Source: Verrucomicrobiales bacterium (GTDB lineage: Bacteria; Verrucomicrobiota; Verrucomicrobiia; Verrucomicrobiales; DEV007). From it: a stretch of DNA of 8,155 nt. The notes below the pieces were generated by a model. It searched no databases. It saw only the letters and a program-made list of their open reading frames with translations, and had not been told where the DNA came from. Of the stretch, positions 1-6,825 are shown one piece after another. The translations under genes were made by a program, and so were the position numbers. The stretch is taken from the NCBI GenBank assembly GCA_007123695.1, contig SLGN01000208.1, positions 1-8,155 of the forward strand, given 5' to 3'. The stretch's first letter is position 1; each line of letters opens with the position of its first letter.

Positions 1-112
1 ATTCGAGCGTCCAGTTTTTTCCCATAATTCGTTCTCCGACCCCTCCAGCCTAGACGGCACCCAACATCTTCGCGAACAAAGATTTCGAGTTTTCCCCTCC
101 CCACCCTCCCAC

Positions 113-154
113 GCAAAATTAATATTTGCTTTGCTGTTTATTTATGGTTTGCTG
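113..154 (+). promoter_or_regulatory. AT-rich leader with short repeats upstream of the RAYT gene
   Basis: This is the only clearly AT-rich stretch of the otherwise GC-rich window. It holds a near-palindrome with arms gcaaa (113-117) and tttgc (125-129) around attaata. The word tttgct follows at 125-130, 130-135 and 148-153; the last two copies are extended to tttgctg. Such a region upstream of a gene could hold its promoter, but I find no -35/-10 pair matching the sigma-70 consensus well. The rest of 1-194 shows nothing I can name, and I see no reading frame there that resembles a gene end. The role is inferred from position and composition only. Confidence 0.3.
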
Positions 155-194
155 ATGGGCATACGCCATTTAGCCGAGCAATCTGTCTGAAACT

Positions 195-1304
195 ATGAAA
201 CCACGTCGCATCGTTGTCCCGCCGGGTTCTGGGAGATCCTATTACCACTGCATCTCGCGTGTTGTTGATCGACGCATCATCTTCCATGTCGCAGAGAAGG
301 AGGTGTTTCGGTCGATCCTGCGAAAGTTGGAACGATTCCTGGGGGTGAAGGTCGTCACCTACTGCCTGATGGGCAACCACTTTCACCTGCTGCTGGAGGT
401 TCCGGACAAGGAGGCGATGCCGAAGCTGGACGCAGAGACGCTGCTGGAGCTGCTGCCGCTGCTCTACGAGGACATCGTGGTGGAACAGGTGGCGAAGGAG
501 CTGGCGGCGGCGCGGAACTCGGGAAACCGGGGCTGGGAACACCGAATCTTAGAACGCTACGAACGCAGGCGCTTCGATTTGTCGGTGTTCCTGAAGGAGC
601 TGAAGCAACGCGTCTCGATCTTCTTCAACCGCCGCAACGGACGGGTGGGGACGCTGTGGGAGGCTCCGTTCAAGAGCGTGCTGCTGGAGGGCGGGGAACA
701 CACGCTGCGGACGGTGGCGGCCTACATCGACCTCAACCCGGTGCGGGCGGGGCTGGTGAAGCGTCCGGAGGACTATCGCTGGAGCGGCTATGGCGAAGCC
801 TGCGGGGCGGGCAAGGGGGCGGAGAAGGCACGCGCGGGACTGCGATCGATCACGCGGGAGGGGTTGGCGAATCCTGGTTCCTGCGATGGAGGCGGGGCAA
901 AAACGGGAGATCCTGTCGAACTTCCGGATTGGCCGGAGGTGCAGGCCCGCTACCGATTGCTGCTCTATTCGGACGGACGCGAGCAGAAGCCAGACGAGGT
1001 GACGGGCGAAGATGGGCGAGCGGGGATCGCGGCGGAGGAGTGCGAGCGGGTCGCGGAGGCGGGCGGGGAGGTCCCGCTGGCGGAGGCCCTGCGAAGGAAG
1101 GTGAGGTATTTCAGCGCCGGGGCGGTGATCGGCTCGGCGGCGTTTGTGGACGGCGTCTTCGTGCAGCTCAAAGCCGAGGGCCGCACCGGACCGAAGCGGA
1201 AGACCGGGGCGAGACGGATGCGAGGAGCTGACTTCGGCGACCTGCGCTCTCTGCGGGACTTGCGGGATGCGGAAAAGGTCGGTGGAACCGGCAAGGAAAA
1301 TTGA
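195..1304 (+). CDS. REP-associated tyrosine transposase (RAYT, Y1/HUH family)
   Basis: This 369-residue protein belongs to the Y1 transposase group of HUH single-strand DNA nucleases, which nick DNA and join it covalently to a tyrosine. The metal-binding HUH motif is H62-F63-H64 in GNHFHLLLEVP. The catalytic tyrosine is most likely Y177 in AAYIDLNPVRAGLV, which aligns with Y115 of Escherichia coli TnpA-REP. The block PEDYRWSGYG (191-200) is also typical. Both active-site elements are present and the frame is open, so the gene looks intact. E. coli TnpA-REP has about 165 residues. The extra C-terminal part includes a variable Gly/Ala/Glu-rich stretch (about 203-300) and a conserved block (about 299-355) with RYF..GAVIGS and GPKRKTGARRMRG. 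No Shine-Dalgarno precedes the ATG, but the N-terminus starts as expected for the family. Third codon positions are often G (gag, ctg, gcg), unlike the C-ending codons of the downstream genes, which suggests separate acquisition. RAYTs usually act on REP-type hairpins. None is obvious beside the gene, so the substrate is unknown. Confidence 0.9.
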   Translation: MKPRRIVVPPGSGRSYYHCISRVVDRRIIFHVAEKEVFRSILRKLERFLGVKVVTYCLMGNHFHLLLEVPDKEAMPKLDAETLLELLPLLYEDIVVEQVAKELAAARNSGNRGWEHRILERYERRRFDLSVFLKELKQRVSIFFNRRNGRVGTLWEAPFKSVLLEGGEHTLRTVAAYIDLNPVRAGLVKRPEDYRWSGYGEACGAGKGAEKARAGLRSITREGLANPGSCDGGGAKTGDPVELPDWPEVQARYRLLLYSDGREQKPDEVTGEDGRAGIAAEECERVAEAGGEVPLAEALRRKVRYFSAGAVIGSAAFVDGVFVQLKAEGRTGPKRKTGARRMRGADFGDLRSLRDLRDAEKVGGTGKEN

Positions 1305-1370
1305 CCCCGAGCGCCGCCAGTCAGCCGTGTCATTTCCGAAGAAAGCAACTTGACTGTTCAATTGTCCGAT

Positions 1371-1376
1371 AGGAAG
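1371..1376 (+). promoter_or_regulatory. Ribosome binding site that sets the dprA start
   Basis: The sequence aggaag lies 8 nt before the ATG at 1385. An in-frame TTG at 1379 would have this site only 2 nt upstream, so the ATG is the better start. This is the clearest Shine-Dalgarno-like site in the window. The other genes lack one. Confidence 0.55.
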
Positions 1377-1384
1377 AGTTGGAG

Positions 1385-2566
1385 ATGTTGAACGCGACCG
1401 AGGCTTACCTAGCACTGAACCTGCTGCCAAAGATCGGCCCCATCCGGGTGCGCCGACTCATGGAGCGCTTCGCCTCGCCTCAGTCCATTCTCTCCGCGAG
1501 CATTCGGGAGCTTTCCTTGGTTCCTGGAATCGGCTCGGAGATGGCGTCGCAAATCTTCGGGTGGGAAGACCGAATCGATTTGGTCGAGGAGAAGCGCCGC
1601 ATCGCAGAGCACGGAATCCGACTCCTCACTCTGGACGACTCCACCTATCCCGAGGCGTTGCGGCAGATCCACGACCCTCCCTTTCTTCTCTACATGAAGG
1701 GGACCATTACGCCGGCCGACGCCGCCGCTGTCGCCGTGGTGGGGTCGAGGCGCACGACCCACTACGGACGCGAGCAGGCGAAAAAGCTGAGCTTCCAACT
1801 GGCCAAGGCGGGCTTCACGATCGTGAGCGGCCTCGCCCGCGGGATCGACACAGCGGCGCACGAGGCCTCGCTCGCCGCCGGAGGACGCACCCTCGCCGTC
1901 CTTGGTTCCGGCATCGGGAATGTCTACCCGCCTGAAAACCAGAGCCTCGCCGACCGCATCGCGGAGCACGGAGCGGTTCTATCCGAGTTCCCCGTCCTCT
2001 ACGTGCCCGACAAGCAGTCCTTTCCTCTGCGCAACCGCATCGTCGCCGGTCTCTGCCAGGGACTGCTGGTGGTCGAGGCCCCGGCCTGGAGCGGAGCGCT
2101 CATTACCGCAAACCAGGCTCTCGAGCAGGGCCGCTCCGTTTTCGCCGTGCCGGGTCCGATCGACCGGCCCACCTCGGAGGGCTGCCACCGGCTCATCCAG
2201 CAAGGCGCCACCCTCGTCTGCTCGGCCGAGGACGTCGTGGAGGAACTCGGGCTCGCCATCAACACGCTGCCGCTGGACTACGGCGAGGGCAAAACCCAAG
2301 GCACGGCGGAGAACTCCTCCAGTGGCGAGCGGGCATCTCTCCACAACAAGGCCGAGTCCCCCCCGCAGACACCCGTCCGGCAGATCGAACTCAGTGATCT
2401 GGAGCGCCGCATGCTTGACCGGCTCGAGCAAGGAAATGCCACCATCGACGACCTCGCGGCTGCGGGTGGAACCCATGCCGGCCTTGCCTCCGCCGCCCTC
2501 CTGCAGCTCGAAATGAAGCGCCTCGTGCGACAGCTCCCCGGCAAAACCTTTGCGAAAGCGGGTTGA
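1385..2566 (+). CDS. dprA: DNA-processing protein DprA (Smf)
   Basis: DprA binds incoming single-stranded DNA in the cytoplasm during natural transformation, protects it and loads RecA on it. The 393-residue protein shows three expected parts. An N-terminal helix-hairpin-helix/SAM-like region (about 10-60) carries LPKIGPIRVRRL and VPGIGSEMA. The central Rossmann-like DprA domain (about 75-290) has VAVVGSRRTTHYG (GSR at 120-122), SGLARGIDTAAH (148-159), LGSGIGNVYPPEN, FPLRNRIVAGL (213-223) and SGALITANQALEQGR (236-250). After a polar linker (about 298-335), a C-terminal winged-helix domain (about 337-385) ends the protein. Length and motif order match full-length family members. The next gene, 66 bp downstream on the same strand, encodes a type IA topoisomerase, so co-transcription is likely. 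The gene begins 80 bp after the transposase gene. No promoter could be assigned confidently in that gap. Presence of dprA alone does not prove competence, because it is widespread in non-transformable bacteria. Confidence 0.95.
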   Translation: MLNATEAYLALNLLPKIGPIRVRRLMERFASPQSILSASIRELSLVPGIGSEMASQIFGWEDRIDLVEEKRRIAEHGIRLLTLDDSTYPEALRQIHDPPFLLYMKGTITPADAAAVAVVGSRRTTHYGREQAKKLSFQLAKAGFTIVSGLARGIDTAAHEASLAAGGRTLAVLGSGIGNVYPPENQSLADRIAEHGAVLSEFPVLYVPDKQSFPLRNRIVAGLCQGLLVVEAPAWSGALITANQALEQGRSVFAVPGPIDRPTSEGCHRLIQQGATLVCSAEDVVEELGLAINTLPLDYGEGKTQGTAENSSSGERASLHNKAESPPQTPVRQIELSDLERRMLDRLEQGNATIDDLAAAGGTHAGLASAALLQLEMKRLVRQLPGKTFAKAG

Positions 2567-2570
2567 CCTT

Positions 2571-2608
2571 TCCCCGAAAGCGAGGCACTCCGTCTCCATC
2601 CCCGAAAG
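2571..2608 (+). repeat. Short direct repeat in the dprA-topB gap
   Basis: The 10-bp word tccccgaaag occurs at 2571-2580 and again at 2599-2608, inside the 66-bp gap between dprA and topB. It could be chance in C-rich DNA. No terminator-like hairpin with a T tract is seen here, which fits read-through from dprA into topB. Confidence 0.3.
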
Positions 2609-2632
2609 GCCCTCCCCTCTCCGAACCACTCC

Positions 2633-5296
2633 ATGTCGAAGTCCCTCATCATCGCCGAAAAGCCCAGCGTCGCCAACGATCTGGCGCGTGTCCTCGGCAA
2701 GGATCCCGCCATCGGGCGGTTTGAAAAGCGGGACGATTTCTTCGAAAACGACCGCTACGTCATCTCCTCCGCAGTGGGCCATCTCGTCCAGCAAGCCCTG
2801 CCTACCACCGCCGATGGAAAGAACTTGCCGTGGAAATTCGACTGCCTCCCGGTCATCCCGGAGGAGTTCGCCCTCGAGCCCAGCGAGCAGAAGGGCGGCA
2901 AGTCCCGCCTGACCCTGCTCAGGAAGCTGATGAAGCGGAAGGACGTCACCGAGCTGATCAACGCCTGCGACGCCGGGCGCGAGGGAGAGCTCATCTTCCG
3001 CTACATCGTCCAGTATTGCGGCGTCTCCAAGCCGGTGCGGCGCCTCTGGATGCAGTCGATGACCGACGGGTCCATCCGCGAGGCCTTCGCCACGCTCCGC
3101 AGCGACGAGGAAATGCGCCCCCTCGCCGACGCCGCCTACTGCCGCTCGGAGTCGGACTGGCTCGTCGGGATCAACTCGACCCGAGCCATGACCGCCTTCA
3201 ACAGCAAGTTCGGCGGCTTCAACAAGACCCCCGTCGGTCGCGTCCAGACCCCCACCCTCGCCCTGCTCGCCGAGCGCGAGCAGGAAATCGGCGACTTCGT
3301 CAGCGAGGACTACTTCGAAGTCGTCGGGACCTTCGCCGTCTCCGCCGGCAGCTACCTCGGCCGCTGGTTCGATCCCGGCTTCAAAAAGAGCGAGGACAAG
3401 CCCCACGCCCGTCCCGAACGCATCTGGGACCGGAGCCTCGCCGACGCCATCGCCGGGCGCTGCGAGGGGCGAACCGCCTCGGTCGAGGAAAAGACCAAGC
3501 CGGTCAAGCAGATCGCCCCGCAGCTCTACGACCTGACCAGCCTGCAGCGCGAGGCGAACGGACGCTTCGGATTTTCCGCCCGGCGCACCCTGCAGCTCGC
3601 CCAGGCCCTCTACGAGCGGCACAAGGCGCTCACCTACCCGCGGACCGACTCGCGCTACCTGCCCGACGACTACGTCGGCACGACCCTCGGCACCCTCGAG
3701 AAGATCGCCGCCGCCAGTGGCCGCAGCGTCTCCGACCTGCCCGGCCACGCCGCCAAGGCCGTGGCCGACCGGATGGTCTCGGGGAAAAACCGCCGCATCT
3801 TCAACGGGGCCAAGGTCAGCGACCACTTCGCCATCATCCCCACCGGCCAGATCCCGGCGCATCTCGACGAGGCCGAGCAGAAGCTCTACGACATGGTGGC
3901 GCGACGCTTCATCGCCGCATTCTATCCCCAGGCCGAATTCGAGAGCACCACCCGCATCTCCACGGTGGGCGAGGACCACTTCAAGACCGAGGGAAAAATC
4001 CTCGTCGTTCCCGGCTGGCTCGCCGTCTACGGGAAGACCGCCACGCCGACCGCTCCTGCGGCCCAAGCACCCGGCGAGGACGACGAGGACGACTCGAAGC
4101 GCGGCGAGCGCCAGATCGTTCCCGTCCGGCCCGGTGAAACCGCCGGACTCAACCGAGTCGAGCTCCTCGAAAAGCAGACCCGCCCGCCGGCGCGCTACAA
4201 CGAGAGCACCCTGCTCTCGGCCATGGAGACGGCCGGCAAGCGCGTCGAGGACGAGGATCTGCGCGACGCCATGTCCGAACGCGGGCTCGGCACGCCCGCC
4301 ACCCGGGCCGCCATCATCGAGGGACTGCTGCTCGACAAATACATCACCCGGGAGGGGCGCGACCTCTTCGTGACCACCCGCGGGATGCGCCTCGTCGAAC
4401 AGCTCCACAACATGGAGATCGGCCTTCTCACCTCGCCGGAGATGACCGGCGAGTGGGAATACAAGCTCAAGCAGATGGAGCAGGGGCGGCTCGACCGAGC
4501 CAGCTTCATGCGCGAGATCAAGTCGCTGACGCAGAACGTCGTCGAAACGGCGAAGAACTACGCCCAGCACGCCGTCGAGCGCGAGTGGCCCGATTTCCGC
4601 GTTGCCTGCCCCGTCTGCGGGGCACCGTCGCTCGGACAGGACGACGGCCGCTACAAATGCCGACAGCCCGACTGCCGCTTCTCGCTCCCCAAGGTCGTCG
4701 CGAGTCGGCCCCTTTCCGCCGAAGAGGCCACCGAACTGCTGACGAAGCGGTTCGTCGGCCCCCTCACCGGATTCGTAAATCGATTCCGCAAGCCCTTCGA
4801 CGCCGCCCTCGAACTGCAGGAGGACAAGAAATCGGGTCTCAAGGCCGCCTTCGTATTCGAAAAAACGCCCGAGGAAGAAGCCGAGGTCGAGGCGATCCGC
4901 CCCGAGAACCGGCTTTGCAAATGTCCCGCCTGCGATGACGGCGAGATCTACGAGACGCCGACCAGCTACATCTGCGACTGCCGCGCTTTGGGCAAAGGCT
5001 GCAAGGCGCGACTCTCGCGGGAGATGTGCAAGTTCCAAATTCCGCGGGAACAGGCCATCAAGTATTTCACCGAAGGAAAGACCGACGTGATCGATAAGTG
5101 GATCAGCAAGAAGGGCCGCCCCTTCTCTGCCTCGCTCACCTGCAACCCCTCCGGCAAGCGAATGCTGGGCTGGGAATTTCCTCCACGCGAGAACGCGAAG
5201 GAAAAGGGGCCTGCAAAGAAAGCCGTGGCGAAAAAGGCGCCTGCGAAGAAAGCGGCGAAAAAAGCTGCCGCAAAAAGGACGGTGAAAAAGAGCTGA
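2633..5296 (+). CDS. topB: DNA topoisomerase III-type type IA topoisomerase
   Basis: Type IA topoisomerases cut one DNA strand through a 5'-phosphotyrosine and pass the other strand, relaxing or decatenating DNA. The 887-residue protein opens with the Toprim start [14 protein letters not shown] (E9 acidic residue). Its second Toprim motif is CDAGREGEL (112-120, D113 and E117), where DAG replaces the DxD of E. coli-type enzymes, a variant known in one TopB subgroup. The active-site tyrosine is Y335 in [13 protein letters not shown]. Other family blocks are [12 protein letters not shown] (201-212) and [17 protein letters not shown] (549-565). The tail has two zinc-ribbon/Crpt-like units: Cys 659, 662, 676 and 681 followed by [16 protein letters not shown], and Cys 762, 764, 767, 781, 783 and 790 followed by [16 protein letters not shown] Lys/Ala-rich, histone H1-like end covers about 855-887, and an acidic insert GEDDEDD lies at 481-487. 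The ATG has no Shine-Dalgarno but matches the family N-terminus. Type IA topoisomerase is certain; the TopB subtype is very likely. Confidence 0.94.
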   Translation: MSKSLIIAEKPSVANDLARVLGKDPAIGRFEKRDDFFENDRYVISSAVGHLVQQALPTTADGKNLPWKFDCLPVIPEEFALEPSEQKGGKSRLTLLRKLMKRKDVTELINACDAGREGELIFRYIVQYCGVSKPVRRLWMQSMTDGSIREAFATLRSDEEMRPLADAAYCRSESDWLVGINSTRAMTAFNSKFGGFNKTPVGRVQTPTLALLAEREQEIGDFVSEDYFEVVGTFAVSAGSYLGRWFDPGFKKSEDKPHARPERIWDRSLADAIAGRCEGRTASVEEKTKPVKQIAPQLYDLTSLQREANGRFGFSARRTLQLAQALYERHKALTYPRTDSRYLPDDYVGTTLGTLEKIAAASGRSVSDLPGHAAKAVADRMVSGKNRRIFNGAKVSDHFAIIPTGQIPAHLDEAEQKLYDMVARRFIAAFYPQAEFESTTRISTVGEDHFKTEGKILVVPGWLAVYGKTATPTAPAAQAPGEDDEDDSKRGERQIVPVRPGETAGLNRVELLEKQTRPPARYNESTLLSAMETAGKRVEDEDLRDAMSERGLGTPATRAAIIEGLLLDKYITREGRDLFVTTRGMRLVEQLHNMEIGLLTSPEMTGEWEYKLKQMEQGRLDRASFMREIKSLTQNVVETAKNYAQHAVEREWPDFRVACPVCGAPSLGQDDGRYKCRQPDCRFSLPKVVASRPLSAEEATELLTKRFVGPLTGFVNRFRKPFDAALELQEDKKSGLKAAFVFEKTPEEEAEVEAIRPENRLCKCPACDDGEIYETPTSYICDCRALGKGCKARLSREMCKFQIPREQAIKYFTEGKTDVIDKWISKKGRPFSASLTCNPSGKRMLGWEFPPRENAKEKGPAKKAVAKKAPAKKAAKKAAAKRTVKKS

Positions 5297-5364
5297 CGCG
5301 CCCCAACCGCCGGTGCCCTGCGATCACTTTCGTAACGAACCCGGTGCATTCCGACATAGGTCCT

Positions 5365-5410
5365 CCCGGGCTTCTTCATGCTCGTGCCCAGGGAATGAAG
5401 CGCCCTCGGG
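5365..5410 (+). repeat. Imperfect inverted repeat between topB and rsmB
   Basis: A 6-bp stem (cttcat 5374-5379 with atgaag 5395-5400, 15-nt loop) sits inside an outer, bulged pairing of cccggg (5365-5370) with ccctcggg (5403-5410). It begins about 70 bp after the topB stop. It lacks a T tract, so it is a weak candidate for an intrinsic terminator or structured leader element. The rest of 5297-5582 (286 bp) shows no convincing gene. Confidence 0.3.
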
Positions 5411-5463
5411 CCGACAACGCGGACCTTGGGTTGGCTGCTGCGGATCTTGGAGTTCTGTATTGC

Positions 5464-5493
5464 TTGCGGAAAGACACAATGGCGGCGTAGAAT
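5464..5493 (+). promoter_or_regulatory. Candidate sigma-70 promoter for rsmB
   Basis: TTGCGG at 5464-5469 and TAGAAT at 5488-5493 are separated by 18 bp. The -10 matches the consensus in five of six positions, and the -35 has the TTG core only. It would give a 5' leader of roughly 80 nt before the rsmB ATG at 5583. This is inferred from sequence resemblance alone. Confidence 0.3.
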
Positions 5494-5582
5494 GCTCGCT
5501 TCCTCACGGAAGGCCCGCCGTCGCCTCCCGCGTTTCGCTTGCCCCGAAAACAGTCCGCCCCACTCCACCACTCCACCCCCAA

Positions 5583-6809
5583 ATGTCCGCCCGCCGCTGC
5601 GCCCTAGACGCTCTTGCCGCCTGGCAGGACACCTCCCGCTACGCCGCCGATCTGCTCGAGGAAACTGCGCGCCGCAGCCGTCTCTCCCCGCCCGACCGAG
5701 GTCTCGCGCAGGATCTTCTTTTCGGCGTCATCCGGAATCTCTACCTGCTCGACGAGCTCGTCGACCGGTTCCGCCGCGGCGCGATCAAGTCGCAGACCCA
5801 GGACCTCCTCCGCCTCGGACTCTACCAACTGCTGCTCTCCGACATCGCCGAGCACGCCGCCGTCAACGAAACCGTGGCCCTCGCCCGCCCGCACGAGCGG
5901 GGACTCGTCAACGCGATCCTGCGCGGGGCGCAGCGGCAGAAATCCGAGCTGCTCGCCGAGATCGAGACCTGGCCCCTCGAGGACCGCTATTCGCATCCCG
6001 ACTTCCTCATCCGGCGCTGGACCGAACAGCACGGAGCCGAAAACGCCGCCGCCCTCTGCCGCTGGAACAACGAGACGCCGCCCGTCTACGCCCGCATCAA
6101 TCCCCTCGCTCCCGACGCGGCGGCGCGGGAGCGGGTCCGGCACGAAACCGAAGATCTGCTGCTGGGGAGCGAGCATCCCGGATTCTTCCGCGTCGTCGGC
6201 GCGCCCAACCTCGACTGGCTCCGCGACGGTCTCGTCTACGTCCAGGACCCCAGCACCGCGCTGGCCTGCCGTCTCCTCGCCCCGCGCCCCGGCGAGCGCA
6301 TCCTCGACGCCTGCGCCGCCCCGGGCGGCAAGACCTCGCTGCTCGCCGCAACGATGGAGAACCGGGGCGAAATCGTCGCGACCGATTCCTCGGCCGCGCG
6401 GCTCCGCCAACTACGGGAAAACCTCGCCCGGCTCGGCGTCGCCGGGGTCGCGGTCGCGCACGCCGACTGGACCGAACCGACTCCTGGGGACCTGGCCGAG
6501 CCCTACGACGCCGTCCTGCTCGACGTGCCCTGCTCCAACACCGGCACGATGCGCCGGCGCCTCGACGTGCGCTGGCGCCTGCACGAGCGGGACTTCGTCC
6601 GCCATGCCGAGACCCAGGCTCGCCTGCTCGCGGGTGCCGCCAGAGCCCTCAAGCCCGGAGGCCGCCTCGTCTACAGCACCTGCTCGCTCGACCGTGCCGA
6701 AAACGAGGAAATCGTCGCCGCATCGGGCCTCTCGGTCGAGCAGACCATGGTCTCCCTCCCGTGGCGCGACGGCTTCGACGGGGCCTTCGCCGCCCTTCTC
6801 CGCCGCTGA
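5583..6809 (+). CDS. rsmB: 16S rRNA (cytosine-C5) methyltransferase RsmB
   Basis: RsmB methylates C5 of cytosine 967 (E. coli numbering) in 16S rRNA using S-adenosylmethionine. The 408-residue protein has an N-terminal NusB-like RNA-binding helical domain (about 1-125, with RLGLYQLLLSDIAEHAAVNETV and RGLVNAILRG). The C-terminal methyltransferase domain follows. Its SAM-binding motif is LDACAAPGGKT (241-251). Motif IV is LLDVPCSNTGTMRRRLDVRW, with C317 of the Pro-Cys pair. Motif VI is YSTCSLDRAENEE, with the nucleophile C367. The end SLPWRDGFDGAFAALLRR resembles the usual DGFF-type C-terminus. Length is slightly below the 429 residues of E. coli RsmB. The frame is open upstream to 5313, but those 90 codons do not resemble the family, and the ATG at 5583 places SARRCALDAL exactly where the NusB domain should begin. 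It lacks a Shine-Dalgarno and follows a C-rich leader. It converges on the next gene with a 16-bp gap. RsmF-type paralogues lack the NusB domain, so RsmB is the better call. Confidence 0.93.
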   Translation: MSARRCALDALAAWQDTSRYAADLLEETARRSRLSPPDRGLAQDLLFGVIRNLYLLDELVDRFRRGAIKSQTQDLLRLGLYQLLLSDIAEHAAVNETVALARPHERGLVNAILRGAQRQKSELLAEIETWPLEDRYSHPDFLIRRWTEQHGAENAAALCRWNNETPPVYARINPLAPDAAARERVRHETEDLLLGSEHPGFFRVVGAPNLDWLRDGLVYVQDPSTALACRLLAPRPGERILDACAAPGGKTSLLAATMENRGEIVATDSSAARLRQLRENLARLGVAGVAVAHADWTEPTPGDLAEPYDAVLLDVPCSNTGTMRRRLDVRWRLHERDFVRHAETQARLLAGAARALKPGGRLVYSTCSLDRAENEEIVAASGLSVEQTMVSLPWRDGFDGAFAALLRR

Positions 6810-6825
6810 GCAGGGAAATGCCGCC

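Noticed and set aside
1340..1365. ttga/tcaa mini-hairpin between the transposase and dprA
   Set aside because: The stem is 4-5 bp and AT-rich, well within chance, and gives no support for a REP element or terminator.
549..1430. Minus-strand open frame opposite the transposase
   Set aside because: It is antisense to the intact RAYT, Arg/Pro/Leu-rich, and has no motif I recognise.
1979..5038. A 1019-codon open frame on the minus strand across dprA and topB
   Set aside because: It is antisense to two genes with clear family motifs. Long stop-free antisense frames are expected in DNA with strong C-ending codon bias, and the translation is Gly/Leu/Asp-rich with no recognisable domain.
5313..5582. 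A 90-codon N-terminal extension of rsmB
   Set aside because: The NusB-like domain begins at the ATG at 5583. The upstream translation has no family resemblance and covers the candidate promoter.
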